Below are positions 16,980-25,825 of a stretch of 51,829 nucleotides of DNA, piece after piece. The stretch's first letter is position 1. Each line of letters starts with the position of its first letter. The DNA is from Hyphomicrobiales bacterium (GTDB taxonomy: Bacteria > Pseudomonadota > Alphaproteobacteria > Rhizobiales > Rhizobiaceae), in the NCBI GenBank assembly GCA_900465685.1, contig UEGR01000002.1, forward strand, positions 1 to 51,829, given 5' to 3'. The position numbers and the translations under genes are program-made. The notes below the pieces were generated by a model that worked only from the letters and a program-made list of their open reading frames with translations, was not told where the DNA came from and made no database searches.

Positions 16980-19900
16980 ATGGCAGCGCGGCAACGCATC
17001 ATCCCGGTCAGAAGGGAATATAACCGCTGGGTCGCGGACGAAACGCTGGAAGATTACGCGCTGCGCTTCACAGCAAAAAGCGCGCGCCGCTTTTCATCCA
17101 ATCGCATTGCCCACACAGCTATCGGCGCGATTTCCTTCCTCGCACTTGAGGCAATCGGCGGTGCCATCACCCTGTCCTACGGCACCAGCAACGCCATAGC
17201 CGCCATCATTGTCGCTAGTCTTGTCATGCTGGCGGTCGGTCTGCCCATCAGCCGCTATGCTATCCGCCATGGCGTCGACATCGATCTGCTGACCCGTGGT
17301 GCAAGCTTCGGCTATATCGGTTCGACCGTCACATCGCTTATCTACGCGACATTCACGTTCATTCTGTTCGCAATCGAAGCCTCGATCATGTCAGGCGCGC
17401 TGGAGTTGGCCTTTGGCATTCCGATGTGGATCGGCTATGTGATCAGCGCTGTCGTGGTGATACCGCTCGTCACCTATGGCGTGCGGATGATCAGCCGTTT
17501 CCAGATCGCCACCCAACCCTTCTGGATTGCGCTTAATATTCTCCCCTTCATTTTCATCGCGCTGGTCGATTGGGGAAAATTCGATCTCTGGCTGACCTTC
17601 TCCGGCATTCGCACAGGTTTTACCGGCGGAGAAAGCGCGCCCTTTGTACTGGCACAATTCGGCGCCGCCTCTGCGGTCATTCTGGCACTGATGGCGCAGA
17701 TCGGCGAGCAGGTCGATTTCCTGCGCTTTCTGCCGCCAGAGGGCCAGCGCAAATGGCGGCAGAAGATTGCCGTGTTTCTTGCCGGACCGGGCTGGGTCGT
17801 GCTGGGTGCGCCAAAATTGCTTGCCGGTTCGTTCCTGGTGGTGCTGACGCTGAGCGCTGGCATTCCCGCCGATGTGGCTGCCGATCCGGCGCATATGTAT
17901 CTGACCGCTTTCGGCTATATGATCCCATCGCATATGGCTGCGCTGCTGCTCACCGTCGCCTTCGTTGTGGTCTCACAATTGAAGATCAATGTGATGAACG
18001 CCTATGCCGGGTCTCTGGCCTGGTCGAATTTCTTCTCCCGCCTGACTCACAGTCATCCGGGCCGTGTGGTCTGGCTGATCTTCAATGTCAGCATTGGCCT
18101 GCTTTTGATGCAACTCGGCATTTACAAGGTGCTGGAACAAACGCTCGGAGTTTTCTCCATCATTGCCATGGCGTGGCTCTGCACGATTTCCGTCGATCTT
18201 TTTGTCAATAAGCGCCTCGGTCTCTCGCCACCCAGCATCGAATTCAAACGCGCCCATCTCTACGACATCAATCCGGTTGGCACCGGCACAATGGCCATTG
18301 CCTCCATTACAGCCCTCGCCGCCCATTTCGGTGCGTTCGGCGCCATGGCTTCTGCGCTCGCACCCTATATTGCGCTGCTGGTCGCCTTTATCGTCTCTCC
18401 GCTGATCGCCTGGAAGACGGACGGCAAATATTACCTCGCCCGCAAGCCGCGCCAGTCCTGGCAGAACAAGCTCGCCATCAACTGCTCGGTTTGCGAACAT
18501 GATTTCGAACCGGAAGACATGGCGTGGTGCCCGGCCTATGCCGCTCCGATCTGCTCACTGTGTTGTTCGCTCGACAGCCGCTGCCACGATCTCTGCAAGC
18601 CCAAGGCGCATCTGCGGGCGCAAAGCGCCGAAGTCGCCCATGCGCTGTTGCCCGCCGCAGTCATCGAAAAGCTCTCCACCCGGCTCGGGCGCTATGCCGT
18701 TACCGTTGCTGTTTCGGTCGCATTTCTTGGCACCATCCTCGCGCTGGTGGCCTATCACGCCGGAGCTGCATATCCGGAAACCGCGCAAGTGGTGAACCAC
18801 ACAATCCTGATCGTGTTCTTCGTTCTGGCGCTGATCGCGGTGATCGTCTGCTGGTTTTACGTGCTGGCCCATGACAGCCGCATCGTCGCCGAAGAGGAAT
18901 CCTCCCGACAAACTGCCCTTCTGCTGAAGGAAATTTCGGCGCATAAAAAGACCGACGCCGCCCTGCAACAGGCAAAGGATAATGCAGAAGCTGCCAACAG
19001 GGCGAAGAGCCGCTATGTTGTCGGCCTTAGCCATGAACTCCGCACCCCGCTCAACGCTGTTCTGGGCTATGCGCAGATACTGGAACGCGACGAAACCATT
19101 CCGGCAGCCCGGCAACCTTCGATCAAGCTTATCCGCCGCAGCGCCGATCATCTGTCGGGACTGATTGACGGGCTTCTCGATATTTCCAAGATCGAAACCG
19201 GGCATTTGCAGGTCTATTCCAACGAAATCAACCTGCATGATTTTCTCGACCAGATTATCGACATGCTGAAGCCGCAAGCTGAAGCCAAGGGCATAACATT
19301 CCGCTACAGCAAGATAGAAACGCTGCCGCAATATGTACGCACTGACGAAAAGCGCCTTCGCCAGATACTGGTCAATCTTCTGACCAATGCGATCAAATTT
19401 ACCGAGAAAGGCGAAGTCGCGCTCGATGTCGCCTATCGCAATCAGGTGGCCACGTTCAGGATCATGGATACCGGGCGCGGCATTGCGGACAAGGATCTGG
19501 AGCGCGTCTTCGAACCCTTCCAGCGGGGCGAAGCCGATCACACCCGTCATCTGCCCGGCCTCGGTCTCGGCCTGACGATCACCAAGCTTTTGACCAATAC
19601 GCTGGGTGGCGAACTGTCCGTTACAAGCACTTACGGCAAGGGCTCGACATTTCAGGTTCGCCTGATGCTGGGCGCCATCGACCGCCCGGTCAATCTGGCT
19701 GCACCGACGCGCAAGATCCAGAACTATACCGGGCCGCGCCGTACCCTCATCGTCGTTGACGACAATGACGATCACTGCGCCATGATGCGCGAAATCCTGT
19801 CGCCGCTCGATTTCATCGTCCTGACGGCGAAGAGCGGACCGGAATGTCTGACCTTGATCGAAGGCATTCGCCCCGACCTCTATTTCATCGATATCCGCAT

Positions 19901-20366
19901 GCCGGAGATGAATGGCTGGGAACTGGTGGCGCGCCTGCGCGAGAAAGGCGAAGTGGCGCCGATCATCATGCTCTCAGCAAACATCGGTGACGGAACCCGG
20001 CCCGATACCTTGCCCGACAATGCCCATAACGACACACTGACCAAACCATTCGATATAAGACAAATCCACGCCAAGCTTGCCGTGCATCTCGGCTTCGAAT
20101 GGATCTACGAACAAGGTGAAGAAAACAAAGCCTCCCTTCGACCTGCTGTCATCGACAGTCCTGCCCTTTCCGATTTGCACGATCTTATTCGTCTCGGTGA
20201 AATTGGTTATGTGCGGGGGATTGAAGCCAAACTCGCACTTCTTGCGCAAGACGAAAATCTTGTCCCCTTTGTCGAAAATGCAAGGGATTATATTCGCGCT
20301 TTCAACATGTCAGGCTACGATATGTTTCTGCGCAATCTCGAACAGAAACTGGACGACCAGCCATGA
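16980..20366 (+). CDS. Hybrid histidine kinase with an NCS1-type permease sensor half
   Basis: 1128 residues in a single frame. Residues 1-490 resemble NCS1 cytosine/purine/allantoin permeases (about 12 hydrophobic spans, with motifs such as FLALEAIGGAITLSYGTSNA and LPISRYAIRHGVDIDLLTRG). Residues 502-545 are cysteine-rich (CSVC, WCPAY, ICSLCCSLDSRCHDLC), a possible zinc or redox site. Two more spans and a coiled coil lead to the kinase core: H-box SHELRTP with phospho-acceptor His685, N-box NLLTNAIKFT and G-box GLGLGLTITK. A receiver domain has acceptor Asp971 (FIDIRMPEMNGW). The C-terminal 75 residues are not Hpt-like. GGAGGGG lies upstream of the start at 16980. It overlaps the regulator gene (ATGA) and faces urtA, so sensing of urea or a related nitrogen compound is inferred. 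Confidence 0.88.
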   Translation: MAARQRIIPVRREYNRWVADETLEDYALRFTAKSARRFSSNRIAHTAIGAISFLALEAIGGAITLSYGTSNAIAAIIVASLVMLAVGLPISRYAIRHGVDIDLLTRGASFGYIGSTVTSLIYATFTFILFAIEASIMSGALELAFGIPMWIGYVISAVVVIPLVTYGVRMISRFQIATQPFWIALNILPFIFIALVDWGKFDLWLTFSGIRTGFTGGESAPFVLAQFGAASAVILALMAQIGEQVDFLRFLPPEGQRKWRQKIAVFLAGPGWVVLGAPKLLAGSFLVVLTLSAGIPADVAADPAHMYLTAFGYMIPSHMAALLLTVAFVVVSQLKINVMNAYAGSLAWSNFFSRLTHSHPGRVVWLIFNVSIGLLLMQLGIYKVLEQTLGVFSIIAMAWLCTISVDLFVNKRLGLSPPSIEFKRAHLYDINPVGTGTMAIASITALAAHFGAFGAMASALAPYIALLVAFIVSPLIAWKTDGKYYLARKPRQSWQNKLAINCSVCEHDFEPEDMAWCPAYAAPICSLCCSLDSRCHDLCKPKAHLRAQSAEVAHALLPAAVIEKLSTRLGRYAVTVAVSVAFLGTILALVAYHAGAAYPETAQVVNHTILIVFFVLALIAVIVCWFYVLAHDSRIVAEEESSRQTALLLKEISAHKKTDAALQQAKDNAEAANRAKSRYVVGLSHELRTPLNAVLGYAQILERDETIPAARQPSIKLIRRSADHLSGLIDGLLDISKIETGHLQVYSNEINLHDFLDQIIDMLKPQAEAKGITFRYSKIETLPQYVRTDEKRLRQILVNLLTNAIKFTEKGEVALDVAYRNQVATFRIMDTGRGIADKDLERVFEPFQRGEADHTRHLPGLGLGLTITKLLTNTLGGELSVTSTYGKGSTFQVRLMLGAIDRPVNLAAPTRKIQNYTGPRRTLIVVDDNDDHCAMMREILSPLDFIVLTAKSGPECLTLIEGIRPDLYFIDIRMPEMNGWELVARLREKGEVAPIIMLSANIGDGTRPDTLPDNAHNDTLTKPFDIRQIHAKLAVHLGFEWIYEQGEENKASLRPAVIDSPALSDLHDLIRLGEIGYVRGIEAKLALLAQDENLVPFVENARDYIRAFNMSGYDMFLRNLEQKLDDQP

Positions 20367-21271
20367 CCGTACGCGATACCGTTCTCATTGTTGACGACTC
20401 GCCCCAAACACTTGGCTTCCTGACCGAAGCGCTGGAACAGGCCGGATATTCCGTTTTGATCGCGACATCAGGTGCAGCTGCGCTTGGCATTGCGGAACGC
20501 ATTACACCGGACATGATCCTGATGGACGCAGTCATGCCGGGAATGGACGGCTTCGAAACCTGCCGCCAACTCAAGTCAAATCCGGCCATCTCGCAAGTCC
20601 CGATCGTCTTCATGACCGGCCTGACCGAAACAGAACATATCGTTCACGCGCTTGAAGCCGGTGGGGTCGATTATCTGACCAAGCCGATCAATATCGATGA
20701 ATTGCGCGCGCGCATAAAAGTCCATCTGACCAATGCACGCTCTGTACAAAGCGCACGTGTGGCGCTTGATGCCAGTGGCCGGCATCTTTTCGCGGTCGAT
20801 CGTGACGGAACGATCTTATGGTCCACCCCACAAGCCGTGCGCCTGATGGACAGTGTCAGCGACAGCGGGAAGGGTCAGGTGCTTTTGCAGCAGAAATGCG
20901 CGGAGCGACTTCAAGCGCGAAACCGACGCGAAATTGCCGACGATGTGCCTGAAGTCATCGCAGCCAACGGCCAGATTTCGCTGCAACTGACTCATCTCGG
21001 TTCTACAGGGCCGAATGAGTTTCTATTCCGCTTGACCGCGATCAGCGAAACCGGCGAACAGGATATGTTGCGCCGCCATTTCGGCCTGACGGCACGAGAA
21101 AGTGATGTCTTGCTTTGGGTCGCACGCGGAAAAACAAATCGCGACATCGGCACGATTCTCGACCTCAGCGCTCGCACCGTGAACAAGCACCTTGAGCAAA
21201 TCTATGTGAAACTAGGCGTTGAAAACCGCGCAGCCGCAGCTGTGAAGGCGACTATAGTCGTTTACAAGTAA
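20363..21271 (+). CDS. Response regulator with LuxR-type DNA-binding domain
   Basis: 302 residues. The receiver domain (about 1-125) has acidic pocket VDDS, acceptor Asp55 in LMDAVMPGMDG, Thr in VFMTG and Lys in YLTKPIN. A middle section of about 110 residues (LDASGRHLFAVDRDGTILWS) reads like a PAS-type domain. The C-terminal helix-turn-helix is HFGLTARESDVLLWVARGKT with NRDIGTILDLSARTVNKHLEQIY. It overlaps the kinase gene by four bases, so the two are almost certainly partners. The inverted repeat at 16805-16854 is a candidate target. Confidence 0.92.
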   Translation: MTVRDTVLIVDDSPQTLGFLTEALEQAGYSVLIATSGAAALGIAERITPDMILMDAVMPGMDGFETCRQLKSNPAISQVPIVFMTGLTETEHIVHALEAGGVDYLTKPINIDELRARIKVHLTNARSVQSARVALDASGRHLFAVDRDGTILWSTPQAVRLMDSVSDSGKGQVLLQQKCAERLQARNRREIADDVPEVIAANGQISLQLTHLGSTGPNEFLFRLTAISETGEQDMLRRHFGLTARESDVLLWVARGKTNRDIGTILDLSARTVNKHLEQIYVKLGVENRAAAAVKATIVVYK

Positions 21272-21490
21272 AATATAAATCAATAAATGCCATCATAGGT
21301 CGATAGTATATTATATCATAATTTAATTGATTACGTTCCATTAAAATTAAAATAAGCACAAACTCGTGATTTTTCTGTCGCATTTTTCGGCGTATAACTT
21401 GTTAAATATATCATTTATTAAATGGTGATAATTTACCGAGAATTTATACGCAAATATTATTGAATTCCGCCTTATATAATCAGGACTAAT
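21272..21490. other. Very A+T-rich intergenic region at the edge of an island-like segment
   Basis: I count 45 G+C in the 180 bases 21301-21480 (25%), far below the flanking genes. It contains many TATA-like stretches but no gene. A composition break of this kind at the 5' side of the acetoacetate decarboxylase gene fits a transferred segment or a nucleoid-protein-bound promoter. Confidence 0.6.
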
Positions 21491-22228
21491 ATGGACATTG
21501 ATAGAATACGCCAGCAGGCTTGTGCCATGCCGCTGACCAGCCCGTCCTTCGGTCGGGGCCCGTTTCGCTTCTGCAATCGGGAATTTTTAGTCTTAACCTA
21601 CCGAACGGACATGGATGCTCTCCGGGCCGTGGTCCCTGAGCCGTTGGAGGTTCATGAACCCATTGTACATTACGAATTTATTCGCATGCCCGATTCCGCT
21701 GGATTTGGTAGCTACACTGAGAGCGGCCAGGTTATTCCGGTCAGCCTTCATGGTGTCAAAGGCAGCTACACCCACGCCATGTATTTGGACGACCACGCAC
21801 CAATTGCGGGTGGCCGTGAGATCTGGGGCTTCCCCAAGAAATTTGCACAGCCTCGTCTGGAGGTCGTTCAGGATACGTTGATCGGCACCCTGGATTACGG
21901 TCCAGTGCGTATTGCCACTGGCACCATGGGTTACAAATATCAAGATATGGAACAGGCGAAACTGCTCGACGATATGAAGCGTCCCGGCTTTCTGCTGAAA
22001 ATCATTCCGCATGTGGACGGTAGTCTGCGGATTTGCGAACTGGTTCAGTATCACATGGGCGATATTCGTCTGCAGGGGGCCTGGTCTGGACCCGGCGCAT
22101 TGGAACTGCATCCACACGCACTGGCACCAGTCGCAAAGCTACCAGTACGAGAAGTATTATCCGCAAGTCATTACATCGCCGACCTGACCCTGATGCACGG
22201 GCGCGTGGTTCATGACTACCTCGCCTGA
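21491..22228 (+). CDS. adc: Acetoacetate decarboxylase
   Basis: 245 residues, the usual family length. It converts acetoacetate to acetone and CO2 through a Schiff base on lysine. The active-site stretch [11 protein letters not shown] is present, with Lys116 as the expected Schiff-base residue and Lys117 beside it, matching the Lys115/Lys116 pair of the clostridial enzyme. The proton-pocket region [23 protein letters not shown] is also typical. An AGGA lies six bases before the ATG at 21491. The next gene is a damaged 3-hydroxybutyrate dehydrogenase whose product would be acetoacetate, so the pair once formed a ketone-body pathway. The gene appears intact. Confidence 0.93.
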   Translation: MDIDRIRQQACAMPLTSPSFGRGPFRFCNREFLVLTYRTDMDALRAVVPEPLEVHEPIVHYEFIRMPDSAGFGSYTESGQVIPVSLHGVKGSYTHAMYLDDHAPIAGGREIWGFPKKFAQPRLEVVQDTLIGTLDYGPVRIATGTMGYKYQDMEQAKLLDDMKRPGFLLKIIPHVDGSLRICELVQYHMGDIRLQGAWSGPGALELHPHALAPVAKLPVREVLSASHYIADLTLMHGRVVHDYLA

Positions 22229-22319
22229 TGCTGGATGACTGGCATCAACCAAGTTGTACTGCGCAGTTGGCGTTATCCAACATCCTCGCTCGGATCACGC
22301 GCTCAAAAGAATAGTAAAC

Positions 22320-23090
22320 ATGTCTTTGAAAAACAAAGTTGCACTCATCACCGGCTCCGGTGGCGGCTTGGGCAGAAGCATTGCATTGCGATACGCCGAG
22401 GAAGGAGCGAAAGTTATCGTTTCCGACCTGTCGTCGGACGCTGTCGCCAAGACCGCGGAAGACATAGAAGCTCTCGGAGGAGAGGCTTTTGGCACTATCA
22501 TGGACGTGTCGGATGAAGGACAAGTCGATACCGGTGTAAAAGACGCAGCTGCCCATTTCGGTACGATTGATATTCTTATTAGCAATGCGGGAATACAGAT
22601 CGTTCGACCCGTAGAAGAATTCACACTGGCTGAATGGAAGAAGATGTTGGCCGTCCATCTGGATGGCGCGTTTTTAACCACCCGCGCCTGCCTTAAGCAT
22701 ATGTATGAAACAGGGTAGCATCATTTATATGGGTCTGCGCACGCCAAAACAGCTTCTAAGTTGAAGGCGCCCTATGTAACGGCAAACCACGGACTTCTTG
22801 GATTATGTCGTGTTGTGGCTAAAGAAGGCGCAGCGCGGAGTGTAAGGGCCAACATGATTTGCCCCGGTTACGTCCGTACTCCGCTCGTCGACAAACAAAT
22901 CCCGCAGCAAGCTGCCGAATTGGGTATCTCGGAAGATGAGGTCATCAAGATGATGTTGTCCGAAACCGTTGATGGCGAGTTTACGACAGAGAAAGACATC
23001 GCAGATGTCGCGGTTTTTCTGGGTGACTTCGAAACCAGTGCACTTACAGGGCAATCCCTGCTCGTGAGCCATGGCTGGATGATGGAATAA
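22320..23090 (+). pseudogene. bdhA: 3-hydroxybutyrate dehydrogenase (SDR family), inactivated
   Basis: A 257-codon short-chain dehydrogenase that would oxidise 3-hydroxybutyrate to acetoacetate with NAD. The cofactor motif TGSGGGLG (about residues 12-19) and NAG (ISNAGIQIV) are present. The frame meets TAG at 22716-22718. Family sequence can be rebuilt if one A is removed near 22708 (reading [10 protein letters not shown]) and one G restored near 22732, so two single-base indels of opposite sign enclose a short out-of-frame stretch; the same frame then runs to 23090. In addition the catalytic YxxxK reads YVTAN, with Asn (22785-22787) where Lys is expected. It lies 91 bases after adc. Confidence 0.85.
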
Positions 23091-23167
23091 CGATCACTGC
23101 CTGAGAAAACTGACCCGAAGCGTTCACCAAACCGTTTCTCATCATGGTAATCACCCGAGTAAAATTG

Positions 23168-24319
23168 ATGAAACAAGCTATCAAAAGAAATCGATATTTT
23201 TCCCCTTTAGCCCAATACCTGAGATGCCGCATACCGGTTACCGTCGCCTTGACGGCCTGCCTGTTGTCCAGTGCCGCGCATGCCGCCACGATACAAACGG
23301 ATCAACAGCAATATGCGAAGCAATGGCAACAAGAGCACGGTTCCCTAACCGCGGCTCCACCGCCTGCACTAGCCGCTTTTTTGGCTGAGCATACAACCAA
23401 GCCTGTGTCTCATTTTGATACCCTCAGCACCCGCGAGGGGCTAGCGCAATTGACACATCAGTACACTACGCCTCCGTCTGAAGATCTGGCAGTCGTTAAT
23501 GTCGATGTCGACGCAGATGGACGACGAATTCCGGTGCGTATTTACCAAAGCAACGCCAGCACACCGCAATTAACCGCAGCCGAGCAGAGCGACGAGAAGG
23601 CACCGGGCGTTCTGTTCTTTATTTACGGCGGCGGCCATCTGAGTGGTTCTGTCAGTGTGTATGATCCTGTGGCTCGTCACCTTGCCGTAAGCACTGGTAA
23701 CACTGTAATCGCCGTTGACTATCGACGTGCGCCGGAAAACCCTTTTCCGGCTGGGTTGGACGATGCACGCGCCGTTCTGTTGCAGGCCTACCATCTGCTG
23801 GATCAACAGAACATCCCCTATCAGCATCAACTCACACTGGTCGGCGACAGCGGAGGAGGAGCGTTTAGCGCAACCTTGACTGCGGAGATGCAAACCTCCC
23901 AGCCCGACCTTATCAATCGTCTTGTCCTTATTTATCCGAGGCTTGATTACACATTGAGCTGGCCGTCGGTGAAGGAGAACGGAACAGGGAAACTACTGGA
24001 TGAGACGAAGGTGCGATGGTACTTTGATCAATATTTCCAGCATAACGAAGACCGTCTTTCGCATTCACCACTCAACATGCCGGTTACAAAAGCATGGCGC
24101 CCGGTACTATTGTTCAGTGGCGGTCTTGACCCGCTACGCGATGAGGATTTTGCTTTTGTGGCCCAGTTGAAAGCCTCTGGCATTCCCGTAAAGCATGTGC
24201 ACTTTCCGGACGTGGTGCATGCCTATCTCATGCTGGAAAATCTGGTGCCGCAGGAAGCCAAAGCAACATATCAAGCTATTGGCGAGTTTGTTCGGGAAGA
24301 CCATCTGGCCAAAGACTGA
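23168..24319 (+). CDS. Secreted alpha/beta-hydrolase, hormone-sensitive-lipase-like esterase
   Basis: 383 residues from the ATG at 23168. A start at 23144 is possible but has no ribosome binding site. A signal peptide (hydrophobic core VTVALTACLLSSAAHA) suggests export. The catalytic triad is visible: nucleophile Ser228 in GDSGGG, Asp in GGLDPLRDE and His in VVHAYLM. The oxyanion-hole motif normally HGGG reads YGGGH here (Tyr153 replaces His). Family members hydrolyse short-chain esters. It follows adc and the dehydrogenase on the same strand, and its glutamine-rich mature N-terminus is unlike the surrounding proteins, consistent with transfer as a group. Confidence 0.85.
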   Translation: MKQAIKRNRYFSPLAQYLRCRIPVTVALTACLLSSAAHAATIQTDQQQYAKQWQQEHGSLTAAPPPALAAFLAEHTTKPVSHFDTLSTREGLAQLTHQYTTPPSEDLAVVNVDVDADGRRIPVRIYQSNASTPQLTAAEQSDEKAPGVLFFIYGGGHLSGSVSVYDPVARHLAVSTGNTVIAVDYRRAPENPFPAGLDDARAVLLQAYHLLDQQNIPYQHQLTLVGDSGGGAFSATLTAEMQTSQPDLINRLVLIYPRLDYTLSWPSVKENGTGKLLDETKVRWYFDQYFQHNEDRLSHSPLNMPVTKAWRPVLLFSGGLDPLRDEDFAFVAQLKASGIPVKHVHFPDVVHAYLMLENLVPQEAKATYQAIGEFVREDHLAKD

Positions 24320-24350
24320 ACTAGCTAGATCTATCTCCAGGACCACTTAG

Positions 24351-24382
24351 AAATGGCAGCGCATTACATAGCGCCGCCATTT
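24351..24382. terminator. Bidirectional terminator between convergent genes
   Basis: AAATGGCAGCGC (24351-24362) and GCGCCGCCATTT (24371-24382) form a 12-bp stem with one mismatch and an 8-base loop, between the esterase gene (plus) and the DUF4239 gene (minus). The A/T ends give short T runs in both directions. Confidence 0.65.
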
Positions 24383-24449
24383 ATGTTCGAGCTTTGAGAC
24401 ACGACACACAGTCCATCCATCTCGAACACGAGACAGCCTAAGAATCCAA

Positions 24450-25205
24450 TCAAAGTGAGGTCAGCAAGACGGTCGGTTCCAACCTGGCTGGGCCCTGATA
24501 GGGATTGGCATGAATTGCCAATATCCATAAACACAAGGTTGCGCTCAGTGCATATATGAGAAGAGCAACACGTCCCGCGCGAATTCTATCCGAATGGGTA
24601 GATGCAATGGTGATGATTGTCATGATCGTCAGTGAAATAACGAGATACCATTTATAGGAATCGACAGATGTGGCGCCAACCGACAGCCGCATGCTTCTCG
24701 CGTCTTGCAAAATATCAAGATCGTTCAAAAGATGCGAAATGATTGGCGTTGGAATGTTCTCCTTGCTCATTTTCAATATCACGTCACGGATAGTCTGAAG
24801 CGATTTTTCAACGGAAGAAGCCGGAGACAGGTTGATATTCTTGATCCATTCGTCGTCGACAACGGCGGTCCGGTAACGCATCAAAGCTTCACGCAGTGGA
24901 ACGGCACCGATCTCCGGTGAATCTGCGATGCCGACCAATCGAACGATTGCTGAGCGCTCATCGCTTGTCGCCTGATTTGCCTTTGACGTAATCGCCCAGA
25001 TATCTGCAGCCACAAATCCCAGTGCAAGCGCCCAAGCTGTCGCCACAGTGGCAATGAAAGCCCCTATCGGTATGGAGAGCGGATCACGTTTTGCATAATG
25101 CGCAAAGACATACAGCATTCCGCGCCCGAACAGAAAGAATGCCCCTCCCAGAGCGGCAAAGGCAAGGAAAGACATGTAAACGGAAAGAGAAAAGATCGTA
25201 ACCAT
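24450..25205 (-). CDS. DUF4239-type (bestrophin-like) membrane protein
   Basis: 251 residues with two hydrophobic spans near the N-terminus (FLAFAALGGAFFLFGRGMLYVF and AFIATVATAWALALGFVAADIW) and two near the C-terminus. Between them is a cytoplasmic helical part with the YRTAVVDDEW signature that places it in the DUF4239 group, some members of which resemble bestrophin channels. No function can be assigned from sequence. It is transcribed alone, away from the MliC-like gene and towards the esterase gene. Confidence 0.7.
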   Translation of the reverse strand: MVTIFSLSVYMSFLAFAALGGAFFLFGRGMLYVFAHYAKRDPLSIPIGAFIATVATAWALALGFVAADIWAITSKANQATSDERSAIVRLVGIADSPEIGAVPLREALMRYRTAVVDDEWIKNINLSPASSVEKSLQTIRDVILKMSKENIPTPIISHLLNDLDILQDARSMRLSVGATSVDSYKWYLVISLTIMTIITIASTHSDRIRAGRVALLIYALSATLCLWILAIHANPYQGPARLEPTVLLTSL

Positions 25206-25409
25206 TCAACAGCCCCGATTTCTATTTAATTTCCGAAATTATTTTTACGGTATAGACTTTTTATGGACAATGACGATTGCAGATTTCTTGAATGCTAGAC
25301 AATAGTCACGTGCATTTGACCTATACCGTTCAGACGAGGTATTTTCACCGAAGCAATCAAAACTGCTCGTCACTCCCCGAACCGCAGGGTCCCTATCTGG
25401 AGAACCACC

Positions 25410-25730
25410 ATGCTGAAAAATCTGTCGATTGCAGCGACCAACGTTTTACTACTTGGCGGCTACGTCAGTTCTGCATCGGGCGCTTCGATTGGCGCGGGGA
25501 ATGCCTATCCTGTCAGCGACTACGTCTGCAAAGACGGCACGAAACTGGCGGTGCGGCTGATGGGCGAACATGCTTCTGTTTCGGTGAACGGCAAACCGGC
25601 AATTGAACTGGCCGCTGTGGGAGATAAAGGAACGCGTTTTTCAGACGGCAAGCACACACTGACCATCACACAGGGGCATTTATCGTGGGGCGTTGGTCAA
25701 GCTACAATGTCTGCATGCACTGGCGGTTGA
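25410..25730 (+). CDS. MliC/PliC-like C-type lysozyme inhibitor
   Basis: 106 residues. A signal peptide is followed by a short beta-barrel domain. The pattern YVCKDGTKLAVRLMGEHASVSV, then GTRFSDGKHTLTI and a final WGVGQATMSAC, matches the MliC fold with its two cysteines, which inhibits host or competitor lysozyme in the periplasm. The signal peptide lacks a clear lipobox cysteine, so the protein is probably soluble (PliC-like). It is a single gene between DUF4239 (divergent) and sbcD. Confidence 0.72.
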   Translation: MLKNLSIAATNVLLLGGYVSSASGASIGAGNAYPVSDYVCKDGTKLAVRLMGEHASVSVNGKPAIELAAVGDKGTRFSDGKHTLTITQGHLSWGVGQATMSACTGG

Positions 25731-25825
25731 ATGTCATCGCTGGCTAAAAGCCGAAATTGCTATTAATGAAGCAGTTCATGCCATGGGCTGCCTGTGAAAA
25801 TTTGGAATGATCATACGAGATTTGA

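Noticed and set aside
18555..19775. 406-residue minus-strand frame inside the hybrid kinase gene
   Set aside because: It lies opposite the conserved H-box and N-box coding sequence and has no own family signature.
21471..21490. TATAAT at 21475 as the adc promoter
   Set aside because: No -35 box lies at a suitable distance, and the start would fall after the AGGA ribosome binding site.
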